Shown: positions 7,347 through 15,275 of the stretch, piece after piece
How positions within the stretch are numbered: position 1 is the first letter of the stretch
Layout of the letters: the number at the start of each line of letters is the position of its first letter
Assembly (NCBI GenBank): GCA_023418355.1
Contig: JAEZZU010000346.1
Coordinates: 1-22,734 of the forward strand
From: Pseudomonadota bacterium
GTDB lineage: Bacteria > Pseudomonadota > Gammaproteobacteria > Burkholderiales > Burkholderiaceae_C
Direction: 5' to 3'
DNA length: 22,734 nucleotides
The notes under the pieces: generated by a model
What the model was told of the DNA's origin: nothing
What the model saw: only the letters and a program-made list of their open reading frames with translations
Database searches by the model: none
Translations under genes and position numbers: made by a program

Positions 7347-10160
7347 TCAGGCGTTGCCATAGCCTTCGAGCGCCTGCACTCCGGCCTCTGCGGCAGCGCA
7401 GGCCTGGCTGGCCAAAGTTTCAATCTGGGCTGCGTCGGCTGCTTTCAAGGCCGTAGACAATGCGCTGGAAAAATGCCCCAGCTGCATCAGTCCAAAGGTG
7501 GCGGCGGTGCCCGTCAGCTTGTGGGCTTCTGCACGCATGGCCTGCCAGTCGTGCTGCTGCGCCAGCAGCGGCAATTGTCTGGCGCGCTGCAGCGTGTCGG
7601 TGGTGAACTGGGTGAGCAGCTGCTCCAGCTTGGCGGTATCAAACAGCTGAGCCAGGGCATCCATGGCAGATGCATCAAACACCGGTGGCAGCGTATCCGT
7701 CTGTGCGCAGGCCTGGATTGCTTCCATGGAGCCGGGCTGTACTGCAGCACCCAGCCATTCCTGCAGCACAGCGTGCAGCGCTGACTCAAGAAGAGGCTTG
7801 CTCAGGTGGGCATTCATGCCAGCGGCCAGCGCGCGCTCTACATCCTGTATCGCCGTATGCGCCGTCATGGCAATCACGGGCAGTTTTTCAAAGCCTGGCA
7901 GCTGGCGTAGTGCCCTGGTGGCGCTGATGCCATCCATGTGGGGCATCTGCATGTCCATCAGCACGCAGCGGAAGTACTGGGGGCCAAAGGACTGTAGTTT
8001 CATCAGGGCCTGTGCGCCATCTTCTGCCACATCGGTTTGCAGCCCGATGGCGTGAAGCATGCCTTCGGCTACTGCACGGTTGAGCGCGTTGTCATCGACC
8101 ACCAGCACCCGCAGGCCCTGCCAGTCCACAGGAATCGCATGGGTCTGCTTCTGGGCCGCAGGCGTGCGCGGCACGATGCTGCGTGCAGGCTCCAGCACGG
8201 CGGTGAACCAGAAGTTGCTGCCTGCACCTACCGTGCTCTGCACGCCCACCGTGCCGCCCATGAGCTGGGCCAGTGCGCGTGAAATCGCCAGCCCCAGCCC
8301 CGTGCCCCCGTAGCGGCGCGTGATGGAGTTGTCGGCCTGCTGGTAGGCCTCAAACAGCAGCGGAATATGGTCGGCGGGAATGCCTGGCCCCGTGTCCTTG
8401 ACGCTCACGTGCAGCATGATGCGGTGCAAGGTGCTGCCGGGATCGAGACGGATGGCGATGTCGACATGCCCGCTGGCCGTGAACTTGATGGCGTTGTTCA
8501 CGTAGTTCAGCAGGATTTGCGCAATGCGGTGCGGGTCACCACGCAGGTTGTCAGGCACTTCACGCGCTATCTTGTAGTGCAGTGTCAGCCCCTTTTTGCT
8601 GGCCTCTTCCTGGCACATGCTCAGCACGTCGAGCACCACGGTCTCCAGGCTGAAGTCGGTGCTCTCGAGCTTGAGCTGGCCGGCATCAATCTTGGAAAAA
8701 TCCAGGACCTCATTGACGATGCCGCGCAGGTGCTGCCCGGCGCGCAACACGTTGTACAGCTGCTCGCGCTGTGTCTCTGGCATTTCTGCCTTCAGCAGCA
8801 GCTGCGTCAGACCCAGAATGGCATTGAGCGGGGTGCGAATCTCATGGCTGATGGCAGCCTGCATGGCGGTGCGCTCGGCCGCGCTTTGTTCGGCCTGGCG
8901 CTTGGCCTTGTTCAGGGCCTGGGCCTGAATCACTTCCTTGGTGGCGTCCAGCCAGACCCCGTTGAACAAAATGCTGCCATCGGCTTCCACATGCGGATTG
9001 GCACGGGTCTTGATCCAGCGGTTCACGCCGTCGAGCATCTGCATGGACACTTCAAAATCCACGGGCTCCAGCGTCTTGGCGCTGTGCAGAAAGTGCTGCT
9101 TGATGCTGGCCATGACCTGCGGGTCATAGTGACGGAAGTACTGGGTGGCAGCTTCAATGCTGTGGTCTGCATCCGGGGCCAGTCCCATGAGGGGAGCCCA
9201 CTGCGGGCTGACGAAGCGCAGCCTCCATGTCTCATCCGCAAAAAGATGCAGCTGAAAGACGGCGCCAGGCAGTGCACTGGTCAGGCTCTGCAGCTGCTCG
9301 ATGAGCAGGTTGTTCTGCTGTTGCTGCTGCAGCTGTGCCTGCAGTGCCTGTGCTTCCTGCAGTGCGGTGCTCAGGCCTTGCAGGGTGCGCGCCATGGTCC
9401 CGATTTCATCATGGCGTTCCTGGCCGTGAATCGGGATGTTGTACTCCTGCCGGCTCATGCGCTGCATGCTTTGCGTGAGTTGCCGCAGGGGAAGCGAAAT
9501 GTCACGCCATGCCAGCCATGCGGCATAAGCGGAAATCAGCAGCACACTGAGCCAGCCCGCCCAGTTGGAGAGGCTGAGGGTGCGCTGTGTCTGCTCGATC
9601 ATCCGCTGGGAGGCATACGCAAAATAGCGCTCTGTCTGCTGGCGCAGGGTGTCTACATCACGGTGCAGCACTTGCAGCGCAGGTGCCAGTTCTTCGCCCA
9701 GGATACGCAGGGGGCGCTCGGTATTCCAGCGCAGGTAGGCATCAATGGCCTGATGCCCGGCTGCAAAAAAGCGCTGCGTCTGCTGGGAAATGGCATTCAT
9801 GATTGGAATGTTCCCCAGGGGCAGCTTGTGCATGGCCTGTATGTCTTCATCCAGCGCTTGTTCCAGCTGCGCGAGTCGTTCCTTGGCGAAAAAGGCCTGC
9901 TCTGTATCGTGCAGCGTCAGCGTTTCATAGATCAAGGTGGATGCGTCGGCCAGATGCTGGTGCAGCATGCCCACCGTGTGCTCGGTGGCGGACTGCGTCT
10001 GCAGCAGCGCGTGGTACTGGGCTTCAATGCGCTGAATCTGCCAGCTGGCATAGGCGGAAGCCATTGCAAAGGCAAGCCCCATGGCGCTGACCAGCAGCAC
10101 GATTTTGGCGGTCAGGCTCAGCGCGAAGCGCTTCGAAAAAGTGGAGCTATGGTGCTGCAT
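7347..10160 (-). CDS. Hybrid sensor histidine kinase with REC and Hpt domains
   Basis: This 937-residue inner-membrane kinase carries a complete phosphorelay. TM1 spans about 15-40, a helical periplasmic domain about 41-195, and TM2 about 200-217. HAMP covers about 218-270, ending in a Gln-rich coiled coil. A PAS-like domain occupies about 295-405. HisKA has H439 (ISHEIRTPLN). HATPase_c shows the N box with N556, DTGPGIP (589-595) and GGTGLGLAIS (618-627). REC has the acidic pair D689/D690, phospho-acceptor D736 (LMDMQMP), T766 and K788. The C-terminal Hpt domain has H880 (AEAHKLTGTA). The architecture resembles BarA/TorS-type kinases. It follows the OmpR-type regulator gene by 175 bases on the same strand, so the likely relay is H439, D736, H880, then D51 of the regulator. 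The input signal is unknown. Confidence 0.93.
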   Translation of the reverse strand: MQHHSSTFSKRFALSLTAKIVLLVSAMGLAFAMASAYASWQIQRIEAQYHALLQTQSATEHTVGMLHQHLADASTLIYETLTLHDTEQAFFAKERLAQLEQALDEDIQAMHKLPLGNIPIMNAISQQTQRFFAAGHQAIDAYLRWNTERPLRILGEELAPALQVLHRDVDTLRQQTERYFAYASQRMIEQTQRTLSLSNWAGWLSVLLISAYAAWLAWRDISLPLRQLTQSMQRMSRQEYNIPIHGQERHDEIGTMARTLQGLSTALQEAQALQAQLQQQQQNNLLIEQLQSLTSALPGAVFQLHLFADETWRLRFVSPQWAPLMGLAPDADHSIEAATQYFRHYDPQVMASIKQHFLHSAKTLEPVDFEVSMQMLDGVNRWIKTRANPHVEADGSILFNGVWLDATKEVIQAQALNKAKRQAEQSAAERTAMQAAISHEIRTPLNAILGLTQLLLKAEMPETQREQLYNVLRAGQHLRGIVNEVLDFSKIDAGQLKLESTDFSLETVVLDVLSMCQEEASKKGLTLHYKIAREVPDNLRGDPHRIAQILLNYVNNAIKFTASGHVDIAIRLDPGSTLHRIMLHVSVKDTGPGIPADHIPLLFEAYQQADNSITRRYGGTGLGLAISRALAQLMGGTVGVQSTVGAGSNFWFTAVLEPARSIVPRTPAAQKQTHAIPVDWQGLRVLVVDDNALNRAVAEGMLHAIGLQTDVAEDGAQALMKLQSFGPQYFRCVLMDMQMPHMDGISATRALRQLPGFEKLPVIAMTAHTAIQDVERALAAGMNAHLSKPLLESALHAVLQEWLGAAVQPGSMEAIQACAQTDTLPPVFDASAMDALAQLFDTAKLEQLLTQFTTDTLQRARQLPLLAQQHDWQAMRAEAHKLTGTAATFGLMQLGHFSSALSTALKAADAAQIETLASQACAAAEAGVQALEGYGNA

Positions 10161-10335
10161 ATCCAGTCACAAAGACGGGTGAAAAGCCAGATCTCCGCGA
10201 GGCAGTGACATGGCGTTTAGAGGCAGCAGTCCATGGTGCTGCAGGGTTTGCGCATGTGGTGCTGCCCTGCCATGGCTCGCGATGGAAAACCGCAATGCCA
10301 GCGGTGTGCAGCATGGCCAGAGGGGCTGGTCGCCG

Positions 10336-11064
10336 TTAGCTGGTCGCGACGGCTTGCGCCATCTCGGGTGCAGGCAGGATTTCCATGCGGTAACCCAGCC
10401 CGTAGATGGCGCTGAGCTGGTAGATGCTGCCCTGTCCATGGTACTGGCCGAGCTGGAGTTTGGTGCGCAGCCGCGAAGCATGGGTGTCCAGCGTGCGTGA
10501 TGGGGTGGGGGAGGTGCTGCCCCAGACGGCCTCGGTCAGGTGGTTGCGCGAGAGCAGGCGGCCGCAGTTCTGGAACAGGAATTCCGCCAGCTCGTACTCA
10601 CGGTGCTTGAGCTCAATCGGCTGCTCTTTCAGATAGACCGTGCGGGTGTGCGGGTCGAGGCGGTAAGGATCAAAGTCCAGACGTACGGTGGATACGTCGG
10701 GGTAGGCGCGGCGCATCAGCGCAGAGACCCTGGCCATCAACTCCTGCACACGCAGAGGCTTGGTCATGAAGTCGTCAGCCCCTGCATTGAAGGCGGCGAC
10801 GATGTCTTTCTCTTCATGGCACTGGCTGGCAAACAGGATGGGCAGCTTGCTGCCACCGGCTTCGCGCAGCGCGCGTACCACCTCAATGCCGCTCAGACCT
10901 GGCAGCAGCCAGTCAACGATCAATAGGTCAAAGCTTTCGCGGCGCATGGCGCGAAGCAGATCTTCTCCTGTTTCGAACAGGATGGTGGTATGGCCCATCT
11001 GATGAATGGTTGCTTCCACCAGCTTCAGGAAAATGGGATCGTCGTCTAGAACAGCAATACGCAT
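10336..11064 (-). CDS. OmpR/PhoB-family response regulator
   Basis: The 242-residue product has an N-terminal receiver domain and a C-terminal winged helix. Receiver residues are D7-D9 (VLDDDP), phospho-acceptor D51 (LLIVDWLLPG), S80 (LFASQ) and K102 (FMTKPLR). The DNA-binding part includes IELKHREYELAEFLFQN, LLSRNHLTEAVWG and the recognition-helix region RTLDTHASRLRTKL, ending in a wing around AIYGLGYRME. The start MRIAVLDDD at 11064 is chosen because the receiver fold begins there; an ORF start at 11112 would add 16 unlikely residues. It is probably the partner of the hybrid kinase downstream. Direct repeats and an inverted repeat in its leader could be autoregulatory sites. Confidence 0.92.
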   Translation of the reverse strand: MRIAVLDDDPIFLKLVEATIHQMGHTTILFETGEDLLRAMRRESFDLLIVDWLLPGLSGIEVVRALREAGGSKLPILFASQCHEEKDIVAAFNAGADDFMTKPLRVQELMARVSALMRRAYPDVSTVRLDFDPYRLDPHTRTVYLKEQPIELKHREYELAEFLFQNCGRLLSRNHLTEAVWGSTSPTPSRTLDTHASRLRTKLQLGQYHGQGSIYQLSAIYGLGYRMEILPAPEMAQAVATS

Positions 11065-11105
11065 CCCGGTGTTGTAACAAAAAATTGCAGTTATCAAACA
11101 CTGGT

Positions 11106-11123
11106 AATGCAAATGAATGCAAA
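11106..11123 (-). promoter_or_regulatory. Tandem TTTGCATT direct repeats upstream of the response regulator
   Basis: On the minus strand, TTTGCATT occurs twice (11116-11123 and 11106-11113) at a 10-base period, 42-59 bases upstream of the regulator start. OmpR/PhoB-family regulators typically bind direct repeats spaced by about one helical turn, so autoregulation is plausible. No binding data are available. Confidence 0.35.
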
Positions 11124-11136
11124 AAATTTTTGGGAG

Positions 11137-11163
11137 TTTTGAGATAAGTAATTGCTCTCAAAA
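11137..11163. repeat. Inverted repeat in the kinase/regulator intergenic region
   Basis: Arms TTTTGAGA (11137-11144) and TCTCAAAA (11156-11163) are perfect and separated by 11 AT-rich bases. The spacing suits a dimeric regulator, or a weak hairpin after the kinase-Usp gene. It lies in the 146-base gap upstream of the response regulator. Confidence 0.4.
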
Positions 11164-11210
11164 AGGAAAAATGGAATTTCAGCCACCGTGTCAAAAAAAA
11201 GACGGTTGTG

Positions 11211-12662
11211 CTAATTTTCAAGATGTGAAGCACTGACCTGGTGCAGTGCCGCAAAAGGCAGCTGCTGCTTGACCAGAATGACGGTGCAGGGCGCATCTCG
11301 TGCCACACGCATGGGCACGGTGGCAATCCAGCGCTGCAGCTGCAGCCCGTGGGTGGCGGCTCCCATGATGATCAGTCCCACATTGTTGCCCTCTGCGTAG
11401 CGCACCAGCGCCTGCGCCACATCGCCGGACTCCAGCACGTGAAAGCTCAGCCCATGGCCACCGGTTTCCAGTCCCTGCGCCCATTGCTTGAGCCGCGCCA
11501 GATGGATGCGGTGCAGGGCCGTTTCGCTGCGGCTGCTGTCCGTGGTGCTGCTGGCGGAAGGGGAAATGACGGTCACCACCGCCAGCCGTGCCCCCGGGCG
11601 CGTGGACAGCGAGCGCGTCACGGCCTGGCGCAGGCTGTAGAGCGTAGCATCCGTCACGTCCTTGTGCGGTACGGCCACCATGAGGATGGGTACATCTGCG
11701 GCCTGCTGCGATGGCCGGGGGCTGGGGTGGTATTCCATGCCTGCCGCCTTGAACCAGCGGCGCAGCTTGCCGAAAAAGGAAATGCCCTTGAGGCGCAGGC
11801 CGCGCGAGGTAATGGGCACTTGCTGCGGGTTGCTCAGGTCAAAGGCCAGCTCGGCCGCGGAGGCATAGCGCTGCGCGGCTTCAGGCTCCAGACAGCGCAG
11901 AATGATTTCCTGCAGCCAGTCCGGCACATCAGCCCGCAGCGCGCGCGGTGGTGCTGGGGCCATCCACATGCGCTGGCGCAGACCGGCAGGGGTGGCGGGT
12001 GCGCCAAAGGGCAGCTCGCCGGTCGTGAGCTCGTAGAGCATGACGCCGATGGCGAAGATGTCGCTGCGGATGTCGCCGCGCACGCCGACGATCTGTTCGG
12101 GCGCAATCCATGCAGGTGACCCGACGGCCTTGCGCAGCTCTTCGGCCAGCAGATCCGGGTAGTGGGCGTGGCAGGACAGGCCAAAGTCCAGCAGCACGGC
12201 ATTGCCGTTGTCCTGAATCAGCACATTGCCGGGCTTCAGGTCCAGATGGCAGCAGTTTTGCTGGTGCAGGCTGTGGGCGGCCTGGGCCATAGCAATCCCA
12301 AGCTGGGTGATGGTGTCAATCGGCAGTGGCTGCGGCTGGTCCAGCCAGTGCTGCAGCGTGTGACCTGCCATGTGCTCCATGACGATATAGGGCACGCGCA
12401 GCAGGTCGCCCGCTGCCACAAACTGTGGCACATGCGGGCCGTGCAGTGCAGGCAGGATTTGCAGTTCGACCTCAAAGCTGACGATGTTCTCGGCCCCGTC
12501 ACCGGCTGTCATGCGCGGGATTTTCATCACCATCGGAAAGCCCGGCGATGCCGCATTGGGCTGCGCATAGTGCACGCTGTAGATGTGGGCCATGCCTCCG
12601 GCGTGGATGCAGTCGTCGATGAGAAAGCCGTCAATTTCGGTGCCGGGTGTGAGCTTTTTCAT
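11211..12662 (-). CDS. Ser/Thr protein kinase fused to a universal stress protein domain
   Basis: The 483-residue product joins a Hanks-type kinase (about 10-275) to a UspA-like domain (about 322-466). Kinase features are the glycine loop IHAGGMAHIY, K47 (VMKIPR), an alpha-C Glu (E64 or E66), the catalytic loop HLDLKPGN with D141 and N146, DFG at 159-161, APE at 187-189 and D201 (RSDIFAIGVMLYE). HLD replaces HRD, so it is a non-RD kinase that may not need activation-loop phosphorylation. A basic linker (KLRRWFK) separates the domains. The Usp part keeps LIIMGAATHGL but lacks the usual G-(S/T) in the following motif, so ATP binding there is doubtful. No transmembrane segment is seen, so it is cytoplasmic. 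The start codon overlaps the metallophosphoesterase stop by ATGA, showing translational coupling. Confidence 0.92.
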   Translation of the reverse strand: MKKLTPGTEIDGFLIDDCIHAGGMAHIYSVHYAQPNAASPGFPMVMKIPRMTAGDGAENIVSFEVELQILPALHGPHVPQFVAAGDLLRVPYIVMEHMAGHTLQHWLDQPQPLPIDTITQLGIAMAQAAHSLHQQNCCHLDLKPGNVLIQDNGNAVLLDFGLSCHAHYPDLLAEELRKAVGSPAWIAPEQIVGVRGDIRSDIFAIGVMLYELTTGELPFGAPATPAGLRQRMWMAPAPPRALRADVPDWLQEIILRCLEPEAAQRYASAAELAFDLSNPQQVPITSRGLRLKGISFFGKLRRWFKAAGMEYHPSPRPSQQAADVPILMVAVPHKDVTDATLYSLRQAVTRSLSTRPGARLAVVTVISPSASSTTDSSRSETALHRIHLARLKQWAQGLETGGHGLSFHVLESGDVAQALVRYAEGNNVGLIIMGAATHGLQLQRWIATVPMRVARDAPCTVILVKQQLPFAALHQVSASHLEN

Positions 12663-13414
12663 TGTCCCAGCTCCAGACGGTCGGCAAACGCATTGGGCAG
12701 CTCGCTGTGGCGGATGGCCTGCATGGCTGCACCATGGTCGTAGGGCACACGGTGAAAAGTGAGGGTGGCAGCCTGGCTGTCGTAGAGAGCGTACATGGCG
12801 CGCACATCACCATCGCGGGGCTGGCCGCAGGAGCCCACGATGGCCAGCCACTGGCGGTGGGCAGGCACGGGGATGGGCACACCGGGCTGGGGCACAAAGC
12901 GCATGAGCTTGGCTGTGGGCGTGAGGTAGTACAGCGCCTGCTGGTGCACATGGCCGCTGAAGACGTAGCGGATGTTGATGTCCATGTCGCTGGCGGCCGC
13001 CATGCTGCGCTCGGCCATCAGGCTGTTGTCCACATAGGGCCAGCGTTCGGGATGGTGGGCGCTGGCATGTACCAGCAGGATGTGTTCGTGCTGGCTCAGC
13101 AGGGGCAGCTGCTCCAGAAAGGCCTTGTGTGCCGGGGTGAGCTGGGCATGGGTCCAGATGGCACCCTGTTCGCCCACATGCTGGATCTGGCTGGGGGGAT
13201 GCAGGGCCAGATCATCGTGGTTGCCGCGCACAATCCAGGCGCCCGCCTGCACCGCGAGCATGATGGTGTCGAGCACGGCGGCGGGGTCTCCCCCATAGCC
13301 CACCATGTCGCCCAGAAAGGCCAGCTGGGTGGCACCTTGTGTCTGTGCGTGGGCCATGCAGGCCTGCAGCGCCTGCAGATTGCCGTGAATGTCTGAGAAC
13401 AGGGCCAGTTTCAT
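12659..13414 (-). CDS. Metallophosphoesterase, calcineurin-like (possible protein phosphatase)
   Basis: The 251-residue product has the binuclear-metal motifs of calcineurin-like phosphoesterases in order: D8 and H10 (SDIHGN), D36 (LGDMVGYGGDP), N65 and H66 (RGNHDD), a His in LLVHASAH, and GHVH near 153-156. It resembles the COG0639/YfcE-like branch, which hydrolyses phosphoesters in proteins or small molecules. It overlaps the kinase-Usp gene by ATGA, so the two are made together. I infer that it may reverse the kinase's phosphorylation, but a nucleotide or diester substrate is equally possible. ATG 13414 gives the family's normal N-terminus, although its Shine-Dalgarno is poor (GAGGGC abutting the ATG). 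Confidence 0.9.
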   Translation of the reverse strand: MKLALFSDIHGNLQALQACMAHAQTQGATQLAFLGDMVGYGGDPAAVLDTIMLAVQAGAWIVRGNHDDLALHPPSQIQHVGEQGAIWTHAQLTPAHKAFLEQLPLLSQHEHILLVHASAHHPERWPYVDNSLMAERSMAAASDMDINIRYVFSGHVHQQALYYLTPTAKLMRFVPQPGVPIPVPAHRQWLAIVGSCGQPRDGDVRAMYALYDSQAATLTFHRVPYDHGAAMQAIRHSELPNAFADRLELGQ

Positions 13415-13490
13415 GCCCTCATGGTGGCGGGCCTAGCTGGCGTTAAGCTTGCAGGCCATACTGGGAGTTACCCGGTTTGCTCTCTAAAAA

Positions 13491-13570
13491 ATAGCTTTCA
13501 GCGCTTGATATTGCTTGATTTCAAAATGATTTCTATCTGAAATCAAGTATTTGCAAGCGCTGAAAGCTAT
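13491..13570. repeat. 80-bp intergenic palindromic element
   Basis: Outer arms of 17 bases match perfectly: ATAGCTTTCAGCGCTTG (13491-13507) and CAAGCGCTGAAAGCTAT (13554-13570). Inner arms CTTGATTTCA (13514-13523) and TGAAATCAAG (13538-13547) are also perfect, leaving a 14-base loop and short mismatched bulges. The element is AT-richer than its surroundings and lies between divergent genes. Similar but degraded sequences occur at 131-167 and 6750-6797, which suggests a dispersed REP/MITE-like family. Confidence 0.85.
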
Positions 13571-13612
13571 GGTTTGTATGCAGGTGCAGCACCTGCGCCA
13601 CCTTCTGCATGT

Positions 13613-14272
13613 ATGCCATCGATTGCCCATACCGAAGTCTGTGAGGACCGTGATTTTGCCGAGTGGCACCAGGGGCGACCCTGGTGTGCCGTCTGGGTGC
13701 TGCGTGCCGAAGCACCGCAGGTGCAGGCATGGGTGCATGCAGCGCGTGCGCCGCTGCAGCCCTGGCTGCTGCCTCGCTATGCACGCCAACCGCATGTCAC
13801 GCTGGCGTACCGTGGGCTGATGCCACGCGATGCAGAGGATGTGCAGGCCGAGTTTGCTCTGCCGCAGTTGCACGCCGATGTGCAGGCACTGCAGGCTGCA
13901 CAGTTGCTGCCATTTGACTGGCAGCTGCAGGGTGTGGGCAGCTTCTCGACAGTGCCGTATCTGGCAGTATCGCCCAGCCCTGCGCTGCATGCTGCGCATG
14001 AGGCGCTGATGGCGCATACGCCGTATCCCGGCTGGCACTATGTGCCGCACATCACGCTGGGGCACTACGGTCAGCGCCTGCCATTGGCAGGTGCCCTGCA
14101 GACCTTGCAGGCCAGCGTGCCTGACGGCGTGCTGCATGCAGCGCAGGCCGATGCGCTGTGGCTGGCGCGCTATCGCAGCAACGATATTGCCGGGCCGCTT
14201 CACTTTGAAGGCAGGTTTGACCTGCGCACGCAGCAGTACGTGGCAGAGCCTGAGGCACTGCTGCAGCCATGA
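13613..14272 (+). CDS. 2H phosphoesterase, 2'-5' RNA ligase family
   Basis: This 219-residue protein has the two HxT motifs that define the 2H superfamily: H61 (PHVTLAY) and H146 (PHITLGHY). Members cleave cyclic or 2'-5' phosphodiesters or ligate tRNA halves; the true substrate here is not known. Its ATG at 13613 gives MPSIAHTEVCEDRDF. A TTG at 13574 would extend into the palindromic element and add a Pro/Ala-rich, unconvincing leader. It is a lone gene with no clear Shine-Dalgarno, divergent from the metallophosphoesterase. Its stop overlaps the T-tract of the terminator serving the convergent dehydrogenase. Confidence 0.82.
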   Translation: MPSIAHTEVCEDRDFAEWHQGRPWCAVWVLRAEAPQVQAWVHAARAPLQPWLLPRYARQPHVTLAYRGLMPRDAEDVQAEFALPQLHADVQALQAAQLLPFDWQLQGVGSFSTVPYLAVSPSPALHAAHEALMAHTPYPGWHYVPHITLGHYGQRLPLAGALQTLQASVPDGVLHAAQADALWLARYRSNDIAGPLHFEGRFDLRTQQYVAEPEALLQP

Positions 14273-14302
14273 AAAAGCCCCGTGGCGAAGAGCCACAGGG
14301 CT
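14271..14302 (-). terminator. Terminator of the 3-hydroxybutyryl-CoA dehydrogenase gene
   Basis: AGCCCCGTGGC (14276-14286) pairs with GCCACAGGGCT (14292-14302) with one mismatch and a 5-base loop. On the minus strand it is followed by TTTTT. It lies 27 bases after the dehydrogenase stop and touches the stop codon of the convergent 2H gene. Confidence 0.85.
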
Positions 14303-14329
14303 GCATGCAAGCTGCAGAGTGTGCGTGAC

Positions 14330-15178
14330 TTAGTAGGTGTAGACGCCCTGGCCCGTCTTGCGGCCCAGACGGCCTGCAGCCACCATTTCACGCAGCAGGT
14401 AGCAGGGGCGGTACTTGCTGTCGCCAAACTCTTCCAGGTACACCTCCATCACGGCCAGGCACACGTCCAGACCAATCATGTCAGCCAGCGCCAGCGGGCC
14501 AATGGGGTGGTTGCAGCCGAGCTTCATGCCTTCGTCAATGTCTTCGGGCGTGGCCGTGCCTTCGGCCAGCACATAGAAGGCTTCGTTGATCATGGGCACC
14601 AGAATGCGGTTGACCACAAAGCCGGGGGCGTTCTTGACGGTGATCGGTGTCTTGCCCAGCTTTTCAGCCAGTGTCTTGACGGCATCGTGCGTGGCGTCGC
14701 TGGTCTGCAGGCCGCGGATGATCTCCACCAGCTTCATCATGGGCACGGGGTTGAAGAAGTGCATGCCGATGAACCGGTCTGCACGCTGGGTGACCGCCGC
14801 CAGCTTGGTGATGGAAATGGAGGAGGTGTTGGAGGCAATCAGCGCCTCCGGTGCCAGCAGGCTGTCGAGCTGCTGCAGGATTTTGACCTTGAGGTCGTAG
14901 TTCTCTGTGGCGGCCTCGATAACCAGCTGTGCGGCCTTGAGATCGTCATAGCTGGTGGAGGTCTTGATCAGCGACAGCGCCTTGTCCTTGTCAGCCGCGG
15001 TGATCTTTTCCTTCTTGATCAGACGGTCCAGACTGCCAGCTACGGTGCTCAGGCCTTTCTGGACGGCGGCTTCGGAAATGTCCACCATCACCACGGGAAT
15101 GCCTGCCACTGCACATGCCTGTGCAATGCCATTGCCCATGGTGCCAGCACCTACGATACCTACGGTTTGAATACTCAC
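14330..15178 (-). CDS. hbd: 3-Hydroxybutyryl-CoA dehydrogenase
   Basis: The 282-residue product has the normal length for this NAD(P)-dependent enzyme, which interconverts 3-hydroxybutyryl-CoA and acetoacetyl-CoA. It is typical of the single-domain Hbd/PaaH family. The Rossmann motif GAGTMG (10-15) is at the N-terminus. The catalytic region includes S119 (NTSS), H140 (GMHFFNPVP) and E152 (KLVEIIRG). NAPGFVVNR and the C-terminal helical dimerisation domain with DEGMKLGCNHPIGPLALAD follow, ending GRKTGQGVYTY. I chose the GTG at 15178 because GGGAGA lies seven bases upstream and the protein then begins MSIQTVGIVGAG. The gene is divergent from the GMC oxidoreductase. Its role may be in fatty-acid, aromatic or PHB metabolism. 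Confidence 0.95.
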   Translation of the reverse strand: MSIQTVGIVGAGTMGNGIAQACAVAGIPVVMVDISEAAVQKGLSTVAGSLDRLIKKEKITAADKDKALSLIKTSTSYDDLKAAQLVIEAATENYDLKVKILQQLDSLLAPEALIASNTSSISITKLAAVTQRADRFIGMHFFNPVPMMKLVEIIRGLQTSDATHDAVKTLAEKLGKTPITVKNAPGFVVNRILVPMINEAFYVLAEGTATPEDIDEGMKLGCNHPIGPLALADMIGLDVCLAVMEVYLEEFGDSKYRPCYLLREMVAAGRLGRKTGQGVYTY

Positions 15179-15230
15179 GGTCTTATCTCCCTGTGTGGTT
15201 GGTATGCGTGAAAGATGGTATCCCAAGACA

Positions 15231-15253
15231 TTGACAGAATGCTTAACGTAAGC
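15231..15253. promoter_or_regulatory. Possible operator in the hbd/GMC divergent promoter region
   Basis: TTGACA (15231-15236) resembles a -35 for the plus-strand gene, but no good -10 follows. The inverted repeat GCTTA-ACG-TAAGC (15241-15253) lies next to it and could bind a dimeric regulator of both divergent genes. Confidence 0.3.
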
Positions 15254-15275
15254 GTCTTGTTCTCAAGGGGGCCAT

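Noticed and set aside
8367..10208. 613-codon plus-strand open frame
   Set aside because: It mirrors the hybrid histidine kinase, whose domains are complete on the minus strand.
10161..10335. Possible palindrome (CCATGG/CAGGG pieces) between the regulator and the kinase
   Set aside because: The arms pair only in short pieces with different spacing. No convincing stem, terminator or small gene is seen in this 175-base gap.
11163..11210. TTGACA box and poly-T as promoter/terminator after the kinase-Usp gene
   Set aside because: No -10 lies at the right distance from TTGACA, and no solid stem precedes the T-run.
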